Source: Acacia acuminata (lineage: Eukaryota > Streptophyta > Magnoliopsida > Fabales > Fabaceae). From it: DNA of 64,000 bases. This document shows, piece after piece, positions 11,100 through 23,019 of the stretch. The stretch is from contig JAFJYI010000278.1 of assembly GCA_019022655.1 (NCBI GenBank), positions 868,001 through 932,000 of the forward strand, given 5' to 3'. Numbering within the stretch: the stretch's first letter is position 1; each line of letters opens with the position of its first letter. Both the position numbers and the translations under genes were made by a program. The notes under the pieces were generated by a model. It was given only the letters and a program-made list of their open reading frames with translations, did not search any database and was not told where the DNA came from.

Positions 11100-14000
11100 T
11101 AATTTATATATTTTCATCTTCATCTTCATCTTTGTCTCCGTCTTCGTCTTCATCTTCATCTTCGTCTTCATCTTCATCATCATCATCATCATCATCATCA
11201 TGTTCAACGTCATCATCTGTATCTTCTTCTTCTTCTTCTTCTTCTTCTTCTTCTTCTTCTTCATACTCCATGTTATCTTGGCATATCCACGTATTCGTAC
11301 TGAATTTCGAAGCAACAATGTCGAGGTATTGGCAAAGTTATCTTTGTGTCCTCATGCACACTTATTGGTAATACGACTTCGAGTTCATCCACTTGAAATG
11401 GCCCCACAATTGTTTCAGATGCAGGAGTGTCAATGATGCTACGAGCCTTGATCTTAAGAACAGATAACCAATTTTCCTTGTGACGACAACAAGGATAAGG
11501 CATGTAATATACCCGCATTGCTTGTTGGGCCAAAATAAATGGGTCATACTTATTGTACCTCCGCGATGCATGGACTTCAATAGTCCGAAATTGTGGATGA
11601 ACCTTGGTACCACGATTCGGTGTTGGATCAAACCAATCACATTTAAACAACACCACTCTCTTCATAGTCACACCCAAATATTCAAGTTCAACAATCTCTT
11701 GTAGAATGCCGTAGAAGTCGTATTCTACTTGTGTATAGTCAGTTCCCTTAATACATACACCACTATTGTTGGTTGATTTATGAAGGGCAACTTCAGCTGT
11801 ATGAAACTTGTACCCATTGATGAAGTACTTAGCCCATGTTCTCACTCTTCTCTTTGGGCCCCAAGCAATGTCATGTAAAAATGAATCCTCAATGTTGTTG
11901 GCAGGATTTTCAACCTAAGTGACATCAATAAGGCTCATGTCAAATAAGGTTTGTTCTAGGTAATTTATTCATAACATTGAGTACTTACATGATCTTTAAA
12001 CCATGATGCAAATCTATCATTGATTTGAGCTTCTATCTCATTGTCTATTATTTGAGGGTTCTCTTCCTTTAATGTCTCGATGAAAGAACCGCATATCAAG
12101 TTATGTGTTAACCATGCATATATTCAACACGTAACCGGATTTATGAAAATTTAACATCCCTTACTTCATATATGGTTGCACCTCATCACAATTCATTAGA
12201 ATGAATGTGGTCGCGGCTTTCACTTCTTCATCCGCCAAGAAACGTAAATTACACGCCCGAAGGTCTTCCTCGATGATTAAAAAGTGAAATTGTTGGGAAT
12301 TCTGGTTCTCCACCATCGGCATTTCTAATAGGTCTTGTTATCCCTGGTGGAACACCTCGCTCAAAGTAATGCGAGCAAAATATGGCTGTCTCTTCAGCAA
12401 TATAAGCTTCACATATAGATGCTTCAACTCGAGCTTTGTTTCGTGCCTTTTGTTTTAAGGTATAGAGGAACCTACATATAGAGAATTCCAAACAAATGAT
12501 TATTTAATGTTGTTATCTTAAAGTCATTGTGCACTTACATAAACAAGGCGAGTATACCTTTCAAATGGATACATCCATCCGTATTGATGCCCTCCCACCT
12601 TAGCTTCATAAGGAAGGTGGATCGACAAATGCTCCATTGAGTCAAAGAACCCGGGGGAAAGACTTTCTCCAACTTGCACACAGTGTCACAACAATATTTT
12701 TCTCTAACAACTCTAGTTGATCACGCAACAAGGTTGTCGAACAAACTTTTGAAAAGAATTGACTTAACTCAACTATAGGATTCAAGACATTTTCAGCAAA
12801 GTCGCAAAGGCAATAGGAAGCAAGCGTTGCATGAATACATGACAATCATGACTCTTCATTCCATACAACTTTACTTCCTTCATGTCCACACATCGAGATA
12901 GATTCGATGCATATCCATCGTGGAGCTTCAACTTCTTCACCCATTGACAAATATGTCGTTTTTGTTCTAAATTCAATGTATACTTTGCAATCGGTTTCAC
13001 CATTCTCCCTCTTATTTCAACAAGTTCATCATTTGGCCGCCTCGCAATACTCTTTCACGTCCATTCGAGCTTGTGCATTATCTTTTGTTTTCCCCTTTGT
13101 GTCCATCACGGTGTGAAACAAATTTTCAAACACATTTTTCTCAATGTGCATGACATCAAGATTATGTCGAATGAGATTGGTTTTCCAATAAGCCAATTCC
13201 CAAAATATGCTTTGTTTTGTCCAATGATGCGTGTCGTTATACCCTTCAATTGGCATAGCTTTTCCATACTCGAGACCTTTGGCAGATATTTAACGCTTTC
13301 CCAAACTTCCTCTCCACTTACCCGAGGAGGAGGCGCCGATCTCTCGATTCGTTCTTAAAAAGGCGAGTTATCTTTCAAATTGGTGGTATGGGGGAGAAAT
13401 TGCCAATGGCGTCAAAGAAACATGTTTTCCGCCCATGCTTCAATTGGAACGATTTTGACTTCTCCATACATATAGGACATGATAGTCTTCCCATTGTCAT
13501 CCAACCGGACAACATACCATAAGTTTGGAAAGTCATTAATTGTCCACAATAGTGCAGCACGCATAGAAAAGTTTTGTCTCAAAGAGGCATCATATGTTGA
13601 CACCCCCACATCCCACAATAACTTTAATTCATCTATCAATGGTTGCAAGTACACGTCTATTTTTCCCTTTGGATTATTAGGACCAAGGATGACCAACGTT
13701 AAGAACATATATTCTCGTGTCATGCATATCTCGGGTGGTAGATTATAAGGAGTAACTATCACAGCCAACAAGAATATTGCTTCCCATTGCCCAAACGGCG
13801 TAAAGCCATCGAACACAAGCCAAGCCTCACATTTCTTGGATCATATGCAAAGTCCGGGTATGTTCTATCAAGAACTTTCCATGCTTCACCATCGACGGTG
13901 AGAGAGAACATTAGAAGCTCGACGATTCTCATAGTGCCATCTCATTTCCTTTGCCGTTCTTTCGAAGCAAATAATCTTTGCAATCTAGGAATGAGAGGTA

Positions 14001-14830
14001 AGAAAAACAAGCGCTTCCTTGCAACTTTATTTTTTCTTCCACGAGACTTAGTAGCGGAATATCTATCCTCACAACAAAACTTGCATTGGGTGGCGTCAGC
14101 GTCATCTTTATAATACAACATACACCCATTCACACAACAATCAATCTTCTTATAATCTAGACCTAGCTTAGACACTAACTTCTTTGTTTGGTACAAGTCT
14201 CGGAAGCATAAGGGTGTCTTTAGGTTGTGTCCTCCTCATGAGTTGGGAAACTAAATTAAAGGCATCCGAGACATGTTAGTTGTTGCCTTAATACTTAATA
14301 ATTGCAATGTTGTGGAAAGCCGAGATTCTTCGCAACCTTCCCATAACCGTTGTTGTGCAGCATGTAACATGTCATAAAATTCTCTTGCGTTACTATTTGG
14401 CATCTCTTCAAGACCTTCATTAAAGTTGTCCCAAAAACTTGGCCCACTGCATCCATCACCATCATCTCATACTTGACTAGGATGGTTTTCAAATGCCCCG
14501 TGGGGAATGTGAGCCACCGGGTATTGGAGACTTGGACCGATGATTTTCTCCTCGTGTTTCACCATGACTAGTCCATACATAATAATTCGGCATGAAACCC
14601 TTCTTATAAAGGTGCACCTTCACCTCATCAAACTTTAGATAATACCTACTTTTACATTTCACACATGGACACCTAAGCTCTCCCCATTTTTGAGAATAAG
14701 GTGATTGATATACGTATGCAAGAAACTCATCAACACCTTGCTCAAACTCTTCCGTCACCCATTTAGTACTCGGATTAATTCTATTATACATCCATCTTCG
14801 ATGTTCTCGGGACTTCTTCCATTCTAAAAG
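11100..14830 (-). CDS. TNP2 transposase of CACTA family 1 (exons broken)
   Basis: The first coding piece (from about 14830, after a TTTTAG acceptor) holds the transposase-associated domain with WMYNRINP and the CPCVKC knuckle. Next are the Cys-rich TNP2 block (CVNGCMLYYKDD, about 14140-14090), the catalytic-core block with MFDGFTPFGQWE and IDVYLQPLIDEL (13816-13412), and DVMHIEKNVFENLF (about 13165-13125). The DUF4218-like part follows (KSHDCHVFMQRLLPIA, 12860-12800; ICEAYIAEETAIFCSHYF at about 12420-12360) and then the DUF4216-like part (WFDPTPNRGTKVHPQF, 11845-11273). A Glu/Asp tract (11268-11110) follows, probably the acidic C-terminus. TNP2 cuts at the element ends. Many frame changes between blocks reflect a mixture of introns and mutations; I cannot show an intact reading frame. 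It is the upstream gene of the element on this strand. Confidence 0.8.
11110..11268 (-). repeat. Low-complexity GAA/GAT/GAC tract encoding acidic residues
   Basis: The plus strand is runs of TTC/ATC/GTC triplets. On the minus strand this reads as poly-Glu followed by poly-Asp and Asp-Glu repeats ending at a stop near 11108. It sits at the 3' end of the TNP2 gene. The poly-Ser readings of the other strand are shadows. Confidence 0.85.
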
Positions 14831-17377
14831 GCAAGCATTCTATTTTAGAAGAGGAAAAAGCAAATGTGCAAGTCGGAATGTTTATGAATTAAGGCATGCA
14901 AACCAAGAGTAAGATTTGATGCTTGACTTAGAAGAGGAAAAAAGCAAATGTCATGCAAAAAGTCAAGCCACATGTGCAAGTTGTGTTTTATAAAAAGAGT
15001 AATTGTATGTGATGATGACAAAGATGTGATTCAAAGATTCACTACATGATAAGGCAAACTAGATTATCTAGTATAGCATTAATCTTAGATAGTATGCACA
15101 AAAACCAGGGATAAGTCACTTGTAGTTTTACCCATTTAAGGAATCGAACTTCACTATGACCAAGAAAATTTGCAGCAATAATACAAGTAGTATGCCTTTG
15201 AATCTTAACCTCTCGCATAGCAGACTTGAGGATGTTGCAAATATTGCAGCTAGGTGAAGTAGAGATAGGAGTTGGAGTGAAATCATTATAATTATGAGAA
15301 AAGCTCGCCAAATACTGATTTCGGGGCATCTAAGATTTTCATGAATAAAAAATCTTTGCTCAAGAACATTAATTCGGGGCATCTAAGATTTTCATTTAGC
15401 ATGAAACATCACTGATTTCAGCACTTATGAATATAAATCAGCATCTTGAAACTGACTTGAACTTAGCAACTAGCATGTATACCATCTTTCTCTATTCTGA
15501 AATTTTCTTTCACAAGAATGCCCAGCTTGAAATAAACATTAACATCAACACAGTAATCCATATATATTGATACCTCTCTAGTAAAAACACTTTGCAGCTT
15601 CATCACCATCTTATTTTAGCGTACATGTGAAGCCTTTTAATACTATATTCTGGGAAATTTCCAGATTTTAATTCACACATTAAAACAATTACTACTTTGT
15701 TCATTCAGATTACATCGGCTAGCACATGTAACATTCTTGTATAATCATAGTTAAGAATCCAAACGAGGTCTATAATAAATCTGAAACTTCCCAACTCACC
15801 CTTCAAGAGCAACAAATTCACACTTATACATAGACACACACACGCATACATACATGCATCCATGCATGCATACATAGGAGAGACATACACACATAGACCT
15901 ATATATATATACTCCAAGATTCAAGTGTTTTATTCAACCAACAAACCAAAAGTCCAAACGAGACTTCCCCTTTTATTTTGATGTGGAACCCGCGCTATAC
16001 ACACCATAACGGGGTGTTTGAGTTTGAAAATCACCTCCCATTCTCAAGACTAACAACAAACAATACTAATTACATAAGCCGTTAATTACTCTTCCGCATT
16101 TATCCTTGTTTTCAAGGAATTTCAAAGCTACTCATACAAAAACAACAAGTCGTATTATTTGGTTAGCACAACCAGAGAAACCCAAACCGCATGCAAGAGT
16201 GCAACCCTTTTTTTACTTCTATATCCCCAGTGAAAAGAAATGGTACCAAAAGATAAACCTACCGAGTTAAACTGATTGCACCCTAATTGATTTTTTTTTT
16301 TTTGATTATTTACGATTGATACATAAGGAATTTCTGGAACAGGGAAAAACCAAAAGAACCAATGCACCAAATGTATCCCCTGATATACAAAAACACTAGA
16401 TTCGGTTCACGAAATTTTCGGTCATCACTTTTCTTTCATTTAATCGATGATTCCCTTTCTAGAGTCAAGATTCAATCTTTTCCCCCATTCTAGAACAACA
16501 GAAATCAAAGAGATAGGAGATGGAAAGGGATTTGGGAAACTCACCTTTACTAGAATCTAAATTTGCATATATAGGATTCGACTTCCTTCTTCCTCCTCGA
16601 GCGAAACTCTCCTTTGGTCCTTCTTAATATTCTTGTGCGAGAACCTTCTACGGGCTTATCATCCATCTCGAGAACCTTCAATTTGCTAATTGCGGTTAAT
16701 CATCGATGCCGCCGACTAGGTGACACGGATCTCGATCTCCTTCCTCGTGTAAAGGAAAACAAGATTGTAAAAGAGGAAGCACTAGAAGGCACTGTTATCA
16801 AATGTTGTTAGTTCCTAGCTAATCCCCTGCACCCACACAAAACGGCACAAAACAGAGAAGGAAAAAAAAAGCAGCTGAGGGACCTTGACTGGAGGAGGAA
16901 GGCTGGGACGGTCGGCGACTATAGCACGAACAGCGGTGAGATGGTGGAGAACGAAGGTCGCCGGAGTTGGAGGAAGTAACCGATGGGGGACGAATCAAGA
17001 TTTAGGGCTTGTTGAGCAGTTAAGGTCGCGGAGAGAGGTGAAGGGAAGAGCCGATGATTTAGGGCGAGTTCTAAGATTCGAGAGAGAAACGAAGGAGAGA
17101 AACGAAGAAATTCGCCGAGATTCGGGAGAGAAACGAAGAAATTCGGCTGAGGGGAGGAATTCAGCGATTTAGGGCTGATTTAGGGCTGAGTTTCGGAGGT
17201 ATTTGGAATCAAATTTTATTTGGGATTTAGGGATTGCAAAATCTTAAAATAAAACAGATAAATTTCACAAAACAGATAAGTAAATCTCCTAGTTCGTTGG
17301 TTAGGATACTTTGTATCTTCTTCCCCGTCCGTGTTCGAACCATACGCTTGTACCCATTTTTTTCAAAACATCCAACA
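14831..17377 (-). other. 5' region of CACTA family 1, non-coding or captured leader
   Basis: No transposase block is seen. From about 17210 to 16560 the composition changes to GC-richer DNA with a CT-rich minus-strand leader ('cgtttctctcc' repeated at 17155-17085). A short open frame starts MDDKPVEGSRTRILRRTKGE at about 16664 and runs into AAAG|GTGAG, a good 5' splice site. This looks like a promoter and first exon, either of the element's own transcript or captured from a host gene; I do not recognise the protein. The rest (15000-16500) is AT-rich and has a direct repeat of CGGGGCATCTAAGATTTTCA at about 15322 and 15375. Confidence 0.4.
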
Positions 17378-17568
17378 TTACCCACGGATTAGCCACGGAA
17401 TTCGTGGGTAATTCAAACCGTGAAATTACCCACGGAAATTCCGTGGGCAAATCCGTGGGTAATCTTTTTTTTTTTTTTTTTAGAAAAACATCTTGTATTA
17501 TTTCCCACGGAATTCCGTCGTGTCAGTGGCTAATTACCCACGGAAATAATTCCGTGGGTAATTTCAGT
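17378..17568. repeat. Subterminal palindrome array, 5' end of CACTA family 1
   Basis: Copies of ACCCACGGAAaTTCCGTGGGT and relatives mirror the array at 7036-7462 but are fewer. A T run at 17466-17481 splits them. Confidence 0.9.
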
Positions 17569-17583
17569 TTTTTTGTAGTGGTA

Positions 17584-18078
17584 GTTGGCATATGGGGATA
17601 CTAACAATTATTTTTTTTCCAAAACAAAAAAAGAAAACCCCTCAAATAATTTCATGTGAAGTTCTTTTAAAGCAAATTCTTGAAAAAATTGAAATACAAA
17701 TACAAATATTTTTTGTTTAATTTTCAATATTAAATTTTTTTCACAAGGATATTCTAAGATAAATTCTTCTCTCAGAATTTTTCATGAATAAAACAACTTT
17801 TATCCTATAATCTATTTCTCTCGCACTTTGGATTGTGAGACATTCTCACCGTTTTTTCCGAGTATCTCATGAATTTTGGTAAGAAAGCTCTGCTTTTTGC
17901 TAATAGTTGAGGAATTTATTGTGAAATTTTGACAAATAAAAAATTTGGTAACACGGATGAAAGCGATTCGATGCAATTTTTTAATTAAGAAGTTTTAATA
18001 TAATAGCGAGAGGAATTTCTTGTGAATTCTAACTTGCAAGTTTTCATACTTGTCAAAACCATTACTAAACATGTAAAT
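17584..18078. other. AT-rich ankyrin-gene flank, right of the CACTA insertion
   Basis: Non-coding. It is paralogous to about 31047-31580, with most bases shared. Together with 6649-7014 it forms one continuous segment in the other copy. Confidence 0.75.
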
Positions 18079-18480
18079 CACTACAAAAAAAGAAAAAAAA
18101 AGAAAAAAGGAAATAGCGGCCAGACAAAATCCGTCGCTAAATACAGAAAATTCGTTGCAAATAGGTTTTGCGACAAAATTTGCGACGAATAAAAACCCGT
18201 CGGAAAAATCCTCGTAGCTAAATAAATTTGCAAGAACTCTTTCACAAATTGCGACGGAAAAAAAAAAGTCGTCGCAAATTGCAATGCATTTTTTTCCATC
18301 GCAAATTGATGAATTAGGGAAAAAAATTATAAATAATTATTAGGGCTTTTTCACAGCACCACTCAAATAAAGAAAAAATTATAAAATAAACAATACTAAA
18401 TAATGTATTAAAAATGGTGCATACAAAGAAATATATGCAATAGCAATCCTAAAAAATTATACATAAACAAAACGAAATAT
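18079..18480. mobile_element. Truncated CACTA-type element, GCGACGGA family
   Basis: It starts CACTACAAAAAAAG and continues with AATTTGCGACGGA-type inverted motifs (18120-18305), like the element at 1-225. No matching GTAGTG end is found before the ankyrin coding sequence resumes near 18500, so the right end is deleted or degenerated. Confidence 0.65.
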
Positions 18481-18499
18481 AAACAACAATGTTACTAAC

Positions 18500-18903
18500 A
18501 AATGAAAAACAGTTATTTCTTTTCCATCACCAAGACTTACAGAATCTGGCCTTGCTATGATAAACTCTTGCACAACCTCAGATCGTCATCTCATAGCCGC
18601 ATAGTGCATAGGAATTCTTTCGTCTTCATCATGAACGAAGCATAGGTCATTATTATCATCATTATTATCATTATCAATAACGGTAGCTTCCGCACGATCT
18701 GTAAGCTAACCACTGCAGAAGTCAAGTGAAGGGCTGTTCTTCCAGAAGAATCCACGCTAACGGCGAGTTTGTGATTGTGATTGTGATTGAGAAGAAACTC
18801 TGAGAAGAGAACATGACCTAGCAGTGCTGATGTGCGTAAAATGTTGCCAAGGATTGTTTGTGTTTGGTTGTGTTGTTTCATGCGCGGTGTTTTGCGTCTG
18901 GCT
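18500..18903 (-). pseudogene. Ankyrin-repeat gene fragment, middle part, cut by the Sirevirus
   Basis: The minus strand encodes ankyrin-repeat sequence: LRTSALLGHVLFSEFLLNHN, VDSSGRTALHLTSAV and, near the 3' end, a stretch resembling EFIIARPDSVSLGDG that is also present at 6600 and 30690. Helix-turn phrases TALHL and VFHL fit ankyrin consensus. Frameshifts (around 18690-18720, an ATT/ATC repeat) and stops break it. The first codons lie at 29769-29675, on the far side of the retrotransposon 18909-29669. The family comparison is the BDA1/ACD6-like group, whose members end in a PGG membrane domain; no such domain is left here. Confidence is good for ankyrin identity and low for exact gene structure. 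Confidence 0.75.
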
Positions 18904-18908
18904 TTGAT

Positions 18909-20771
18909 TGAAAGTGGAGCTAAATCACCAAGAGGGGGGTGAATTGGGGATTTTAAAAACTTTACTCATTACTCTATTTTCGCACACTAAAATAGGGGAG
19001 AATAGAGAGCAGAGAAGAAGAGTAACACACAGAGATTTATACTGGTTTGATCAAATCTCTTGACCTACGTCCAGTCCCCAGACACTCTGGGATTTCCACT
19101 ATCTCAATTGATTACACACTCGTACTCAAGAGTAATTCTCTCACTAGAACTTACTCCCCCTTACAAGTTGCAATCAATGAACCCAATCACCAAGTCCCCG
19201 ACTTGTGATTCTTTACAATAAATGATTTACAAGTAGAAACTCTCTCTAAGAGTAGATATGAATGATCACTGAAGCACAATGTATCAAAAGATACAATACA
19301 GTTGAAAACTGAAAGAATAAATGCAAGACTTGAATGTATTTCGCTTTCAGCAGACGTGTTCGTTGAGAGGAATTGAATGCAGATCTATTTATACTGCATT
19401 AAATGACCGTTGTAATCTTCAATATAACCGTTGGCTACATTAGACAAGGTTCTGGTTCAATGAAGGTCTTCTTCTCTCACTAATCTTCACTTAATCCATC
19501 TGTGCAGAAGTTCAGAGTTGACCTCCTGCGAATTAATCTGTTGGAGTAGCAGTTCTTGGATGTGGAAAACATTCTTTAATTCTTTACTAGACGTGTGCAG
19601 ACGGATTACCCAAAAGTATGCAACTTTCTGGGTTTTGCATTTAATGTGCTGACATCACTTTTTGCTTTTGCTTCAAACCTCCAATAAACATTCTCTAATT
19701 CATCCGAAACTCACTAACAAAGTGGTTAAACATATCTAGGAACATTAGAGAATAATGGTAGAAAGTATTAAGATCAAACAAGAAGTTTTTACAAATTCGT
19801 CGATTTGAATTTTTGAATCAACGATGAAAACTCGAGTTTTGTTTCTCAAAACTCGAGTTTTGGACTTTGGCATGTAAGATCGATTTAAGTCCAAAACATT
19901 AAAACTCGGAGGTTTTCTTTCAAGACTGGAGGTTTTCAAATCATCAAAAACTGTAATGCTCTCGGGTTGGCCCAAACCGGAGGTTTTCTTCCAAAAAGCG
20001 GCGGTTTTCAAATGTTGGAAAACTACAATGCTCTCGGGTTGGCCAAAAGCGGAGGTTTTCTTCCAAAAAAGCGGCGGTTTTCAAATGTTGGAAAACGCAA
20101 TACTCTCGAGGTTGGCCAAAACTTGAGTTTTACAATCAAAACTCGAGTTTTCATTTAAATATGAAAACTTGAAGAATTCGCGCCAAGTCAAAAGCGGAGG
20201 TTTTGGAGGAAAGCAGTAGTTACGAAAATCGAGAAAACATGAAATCTCTCTCGCCGGGTCAAAACTCGAGTTTTCACTTTACTGTGAAAACTTTGAGAAA
20301 ACTGTGCCAAACACAAAACTGGAGGTTTTAGGAAAAACTGGAGGTTTTCAAAAGTTCAAAACTTTGGAGGCTCTCTCTGTAAGGTCAAAACTCGAGTTTT
20401 CACAAATTTTATGAAAACTCAAAAAACCCGAAAAACTGGCAATTTTGAGTGAGATTGGTGGTTTTCACAAGTTCAAAAACTTGGGAGCTCTCTGTATGAC
20501 CAAAAATCGAGTTTTCAATGAAAACTTGAGTTTTTTCTTTTCCAGAAAACATGGAGAGCTCGTATGGTGAAAAACTGGAAGTTTCTCGAAAACCTCGCGG
20601 TTTTGCTACATTCGAGAAAACTTGAGTTCTTCTCTATAAAGGGAAAACTCGAGTTTTGAAACCAAAACTCGAGTTTTCCTTTGACATGACAAGTTTTTCA
20701 ACTTGTCAAAGAAAAACTTCATGCTTTGTTTACAATTATTGGTGATCATCAAAACCCTTAGAGAACTAACA
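18909..20771 (-). repeat. 3' LTR of the Sirevirus-like element
   Basis: It starts TGAAAGTGGAGC and ends CTAACA. On the minus strand U3 holds a long array (about 20690-19810) of AAAACTCGAGTTTT, AAAACTTGAGTTTT and GGAGGTTTTC-type motifs, many of them palindromic. A TATA box TATAAATAG is at 19393-19385. It differs from the partner LTR at many sites, including small indels, so insertion was not recent. Confidence 0.95.
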
Positions 20772-20786
20772 TTCTCCCCCTTTTTG
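20772..20786 (-). other. Polypurine tract
   Basis: The minus strand reads CAAAAAGGGGGAGAA immediately before the 3' LTR, the primer site for plus-strand DNA synthesis. Confidence 0.9.
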
Positions 20787-21112
20787 ATGATGACAACACT
20801 TGTAATCAAATAACTTTAAGAATTTGAGAGAGTTTTTCAATTGCACAAAAAATATTTTGAAAAGCACTTGGCACATCGGAGTGAACCAATATATTATTTT
20901 GAAATGCCTAACATAAGAATAATATATCGAGTGAGCAAACATCGAAGCGGGCAAATAGCATTGTATTTCATATTTTCAAAAGAGAAGTGCATTACATCGG
21001 CAATTACAAGAGCAGAAATGCAATAAACCAAAATGATAATGCACAATCCCCAAAACTCTCCTAACTCAAATTCTAATCCTTGCCTTTCTCTCCCCCTTTG
21101 TCATCTTCAAAA

Positions 21113-22496
21113 TTAAGGTTGACCAAGGGTGTAGAAGGAGGTGAGTCGGGGTGAAAAGGTTCGGTGGCGGGGGTATCGGAGATGGAGTGGGTAAAATCTC
21201 AATGGTTGGGGTGTTGGTAAAATAACGGTGTCGGGTATGGCAGCTCCAAGCGGAGAAGGGAAGATGTGAGTGGATGGGTGAGGTGAGGAAGTGGGAATCT
21301 GAGGGCTTATGAAGGTGAAGGAAGGAGACGAGGAGCCAGAAGCAGGTCCAAAACCACTAGGACCGGCAGTGGACTGAATATTCAAATGTTTCAGGATCTT
21401 GTCCACTCTGTCACTGAGATCCAGATTGGAGACAATCTGAGTTGAAAGCTTGACATCCAAATCCTCAACCTTGTCTTTAATTACAACTGTCTCTCCAGAA
21501 ATCCCATCAAGCTGCTCCTTCATGGCATCCTGAGCATCCACAGTAAGATGATTCCCCGTTTTCACTTCAGCCACCAACTTGCCAATTTCAAATTCCAATC
21601 TGATTGACAGTGAAGCAATTGCCTTATCCACAATCTGCTTCACTCTTGCTTCAAAATCTATAGGCATTGAAGTCTAAGGAGGAGAAGGGGCTGTCTATTT
21701 TCAAGATGTTGTTTAGAATAGAGGCAGACAAGGTGAATTTGACACCTTTAACAATAGTGGTGATCCGTTCTTCAATCAAATCACCACTGGGACTCAGAAG
21801 ATTATCAGACTCCATATGGTAATAGAATAAACGAACTAGATTAGGTGTATAGGAAGCAGATATGGAAACAAAAGAGTCATACTGTTTCCGCGAGGGAGAT
21901 AAGTCAAAGTGGCATTCTTTTAGGAAATCCTCCAAATCTATACCTACCACAGGACATAATTCTCTATTCATGTAAGCTTCTCTAAATTTTTCATTCTCTT
22001 CCTTAGCAAGAGTAGCAGAAGAAATGGTAAAACCTTGGGGAGGCGAGATATTGCGGTAGATGTCTGAGATGGCGTTCTCCATGATTGGAGGCACTTGCTG
22101 CCCTTGATTTTGAGTAGAAGCAGTAGCTTGTGATGAAGCTTAGCCCTTTGAAGTTTGCTGAGACTTAGATACAGAGGCCCTCTTCATCCTCACTAGTTTA
22201 GAAGGCCCAGAAGCCACTTTCTTCCCCTTTCCTTCTACCTCAGGTTTCTTCCTCTTCTTGCTTGGTGACTTGGTTGGCTCCTTGAACGAAACCTCTTTGC
22301 CCTTAGGGTTAGGCGACTGTGCTTCAGGGATTTCGCCTCTAATTCCTCTAATTGAATGATCGACGCTGTCGCGAAGGCAATTTGGAATGGATTTCATCCT
22401 CACTGGGCGTTGAGGAGGAGGAGGAGACCACGATTTGGAACCTTCCTGGTCAGAATCAGTGTCGTGAATGTCTTGGGGGTTTGATTTCGAAGCCAT
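21113..22496 (-). pseudogene. Envelope-like ORF of the Sirevirus-like element
   Basis: The ORF begins MASKSNPQDIHDTDSDQEGS at 22496 in good start context and encodes a Pro/Ser/Lys-rich, very basic N-terminal part with nuclear-localisation-like KKRKK (118 residues) to an in-frame TAA at 22142-22140. The same frame continues (VPPIMENAISDIYRN...) through a globular part to 21651. After a frameshift a third part (21667-21113) has a coiled-coil-like region (IASLSIRLEFEIGKLVAEV; DKVEDLDVKLS) and a Ser/Pro-rich tail. This layout matches the third ORF found downstream of pol in SIRE1-type elements, whose function is unproven. It lacks any clear signal peptide. One stop and one frameshift make this copy a pseudogene. 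Upstream DNA has promoter features. Confidence 0.75.
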
Positions 22497-22622
22497 TGAG
22501 GGTTTGTGAGAGAGAGTTTGGGACGAGAAATGAAAGAATCAGAGGATAGAGAGAAAACCTAAGTTGAAACTTGAGTTTTAGGTCGAGTTTTGAAGAACTT
22601 AAATAGTGCCACATATATATAG
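22497..22622 (-). promoter_or_regulatory. Candidate promoter and leader of the envelope-like ORF
   Basis: The minus strand has CTATATATATG at 22622-22612, about 116 bp before the ATG at 22496. A CT-rich stretch with CTCTCTC motifs (22550-22500) follows, typical of plant 5' leaders, and then CTCAATGGCT around the start codon. It suggests separate transcription of this ORF; this is inference. Confidence 0.5.
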
Positions 22623-22880
22623 TCGCGATCAAAACTCGAGTTTTCACTACAAAACTCGAGTTTTGATGAATGGTTACTAACTTGGACTTCAAAGGTGTAC
22701 TATGAACCTTTGAAACGTTAACGGCCAAAACTCGAGTTTTGCTCCAAAACTCGAGTTTTCACCATTCTTCAAAACTTGATTGCTCTCAGTCTGATGGAAA
22801 CTCAAGGTTCCTCTTGAAAAACTCAAGTTTTCAATTTCTCCAGAAATCTCAGCTGTTTTGTCCCAAAACTTGAGTTTTCA
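22561..22880 (-). repeat. Internal array of AAAACTCGAGTTTT palindromes before the envelope-like ORF
   Basis: At least six copies or near-copies of the LTR palindrome (for example near 22630, 22648, 22728, 22744, 22866) lie between the end of pol and the envelope-like ORF, directly upstream of a TATA box at 22622-22612. Confidence 0.85.
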
Positions 22881-23019
22881 CTCCTCGACAGCAAAATTCA
22901 GATTTTTGATCATCCTGCATAAAACATATCTAGATACTCCGATGCTTAAGTTAGTAATTTTCAATCATCAAAACCATAACTAACATTGAGTAAGGAATAC
23001 TTACAACTCATTGGGATTT

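Larger units (their letters stand above)
7015..17580 (-). mobile_element. Complete CACTA (En/Spm) transposon, family 1
   Basis: The left end is CACTACAAAAAAAAAC (7015) and the right end is the inverse of CACTACAAAAAAACTG (17580). The 3-bp target GTA is duplicated at 7012-7014 and 17581-17583, as expected for CACTA elements. Both ends carry arrays of CCACGGAATTCCGTGG palindromes. Genes are on the minus strand: TNP2 (14830-11100) then a TNPA/Ptta-type gene (10837-7695). Length is 10,566 bp. A paralogous copy of the target without insertion is at 31044-31046, which confirms the borders. Confidence 0.95.

Noticed and set aside
11132..11371. Poly-serine open frame on the plus strand
   Set aside because: It is the complement of the acidic GAA/GAT tract at the end of the minus-strand TNP2 gene.
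13071..13358. Plus-strand frames across the TNP2 region
   Set aside because: They mirror the conserved minus-strand TNP2 blocks such as DVMHIEKNVFENLF.
16885..17172. Basic 95-residue plus-strand frame
   Set aside because: It is opposite to a CT-rich leader-like segment of the CACTA element and has no family features.
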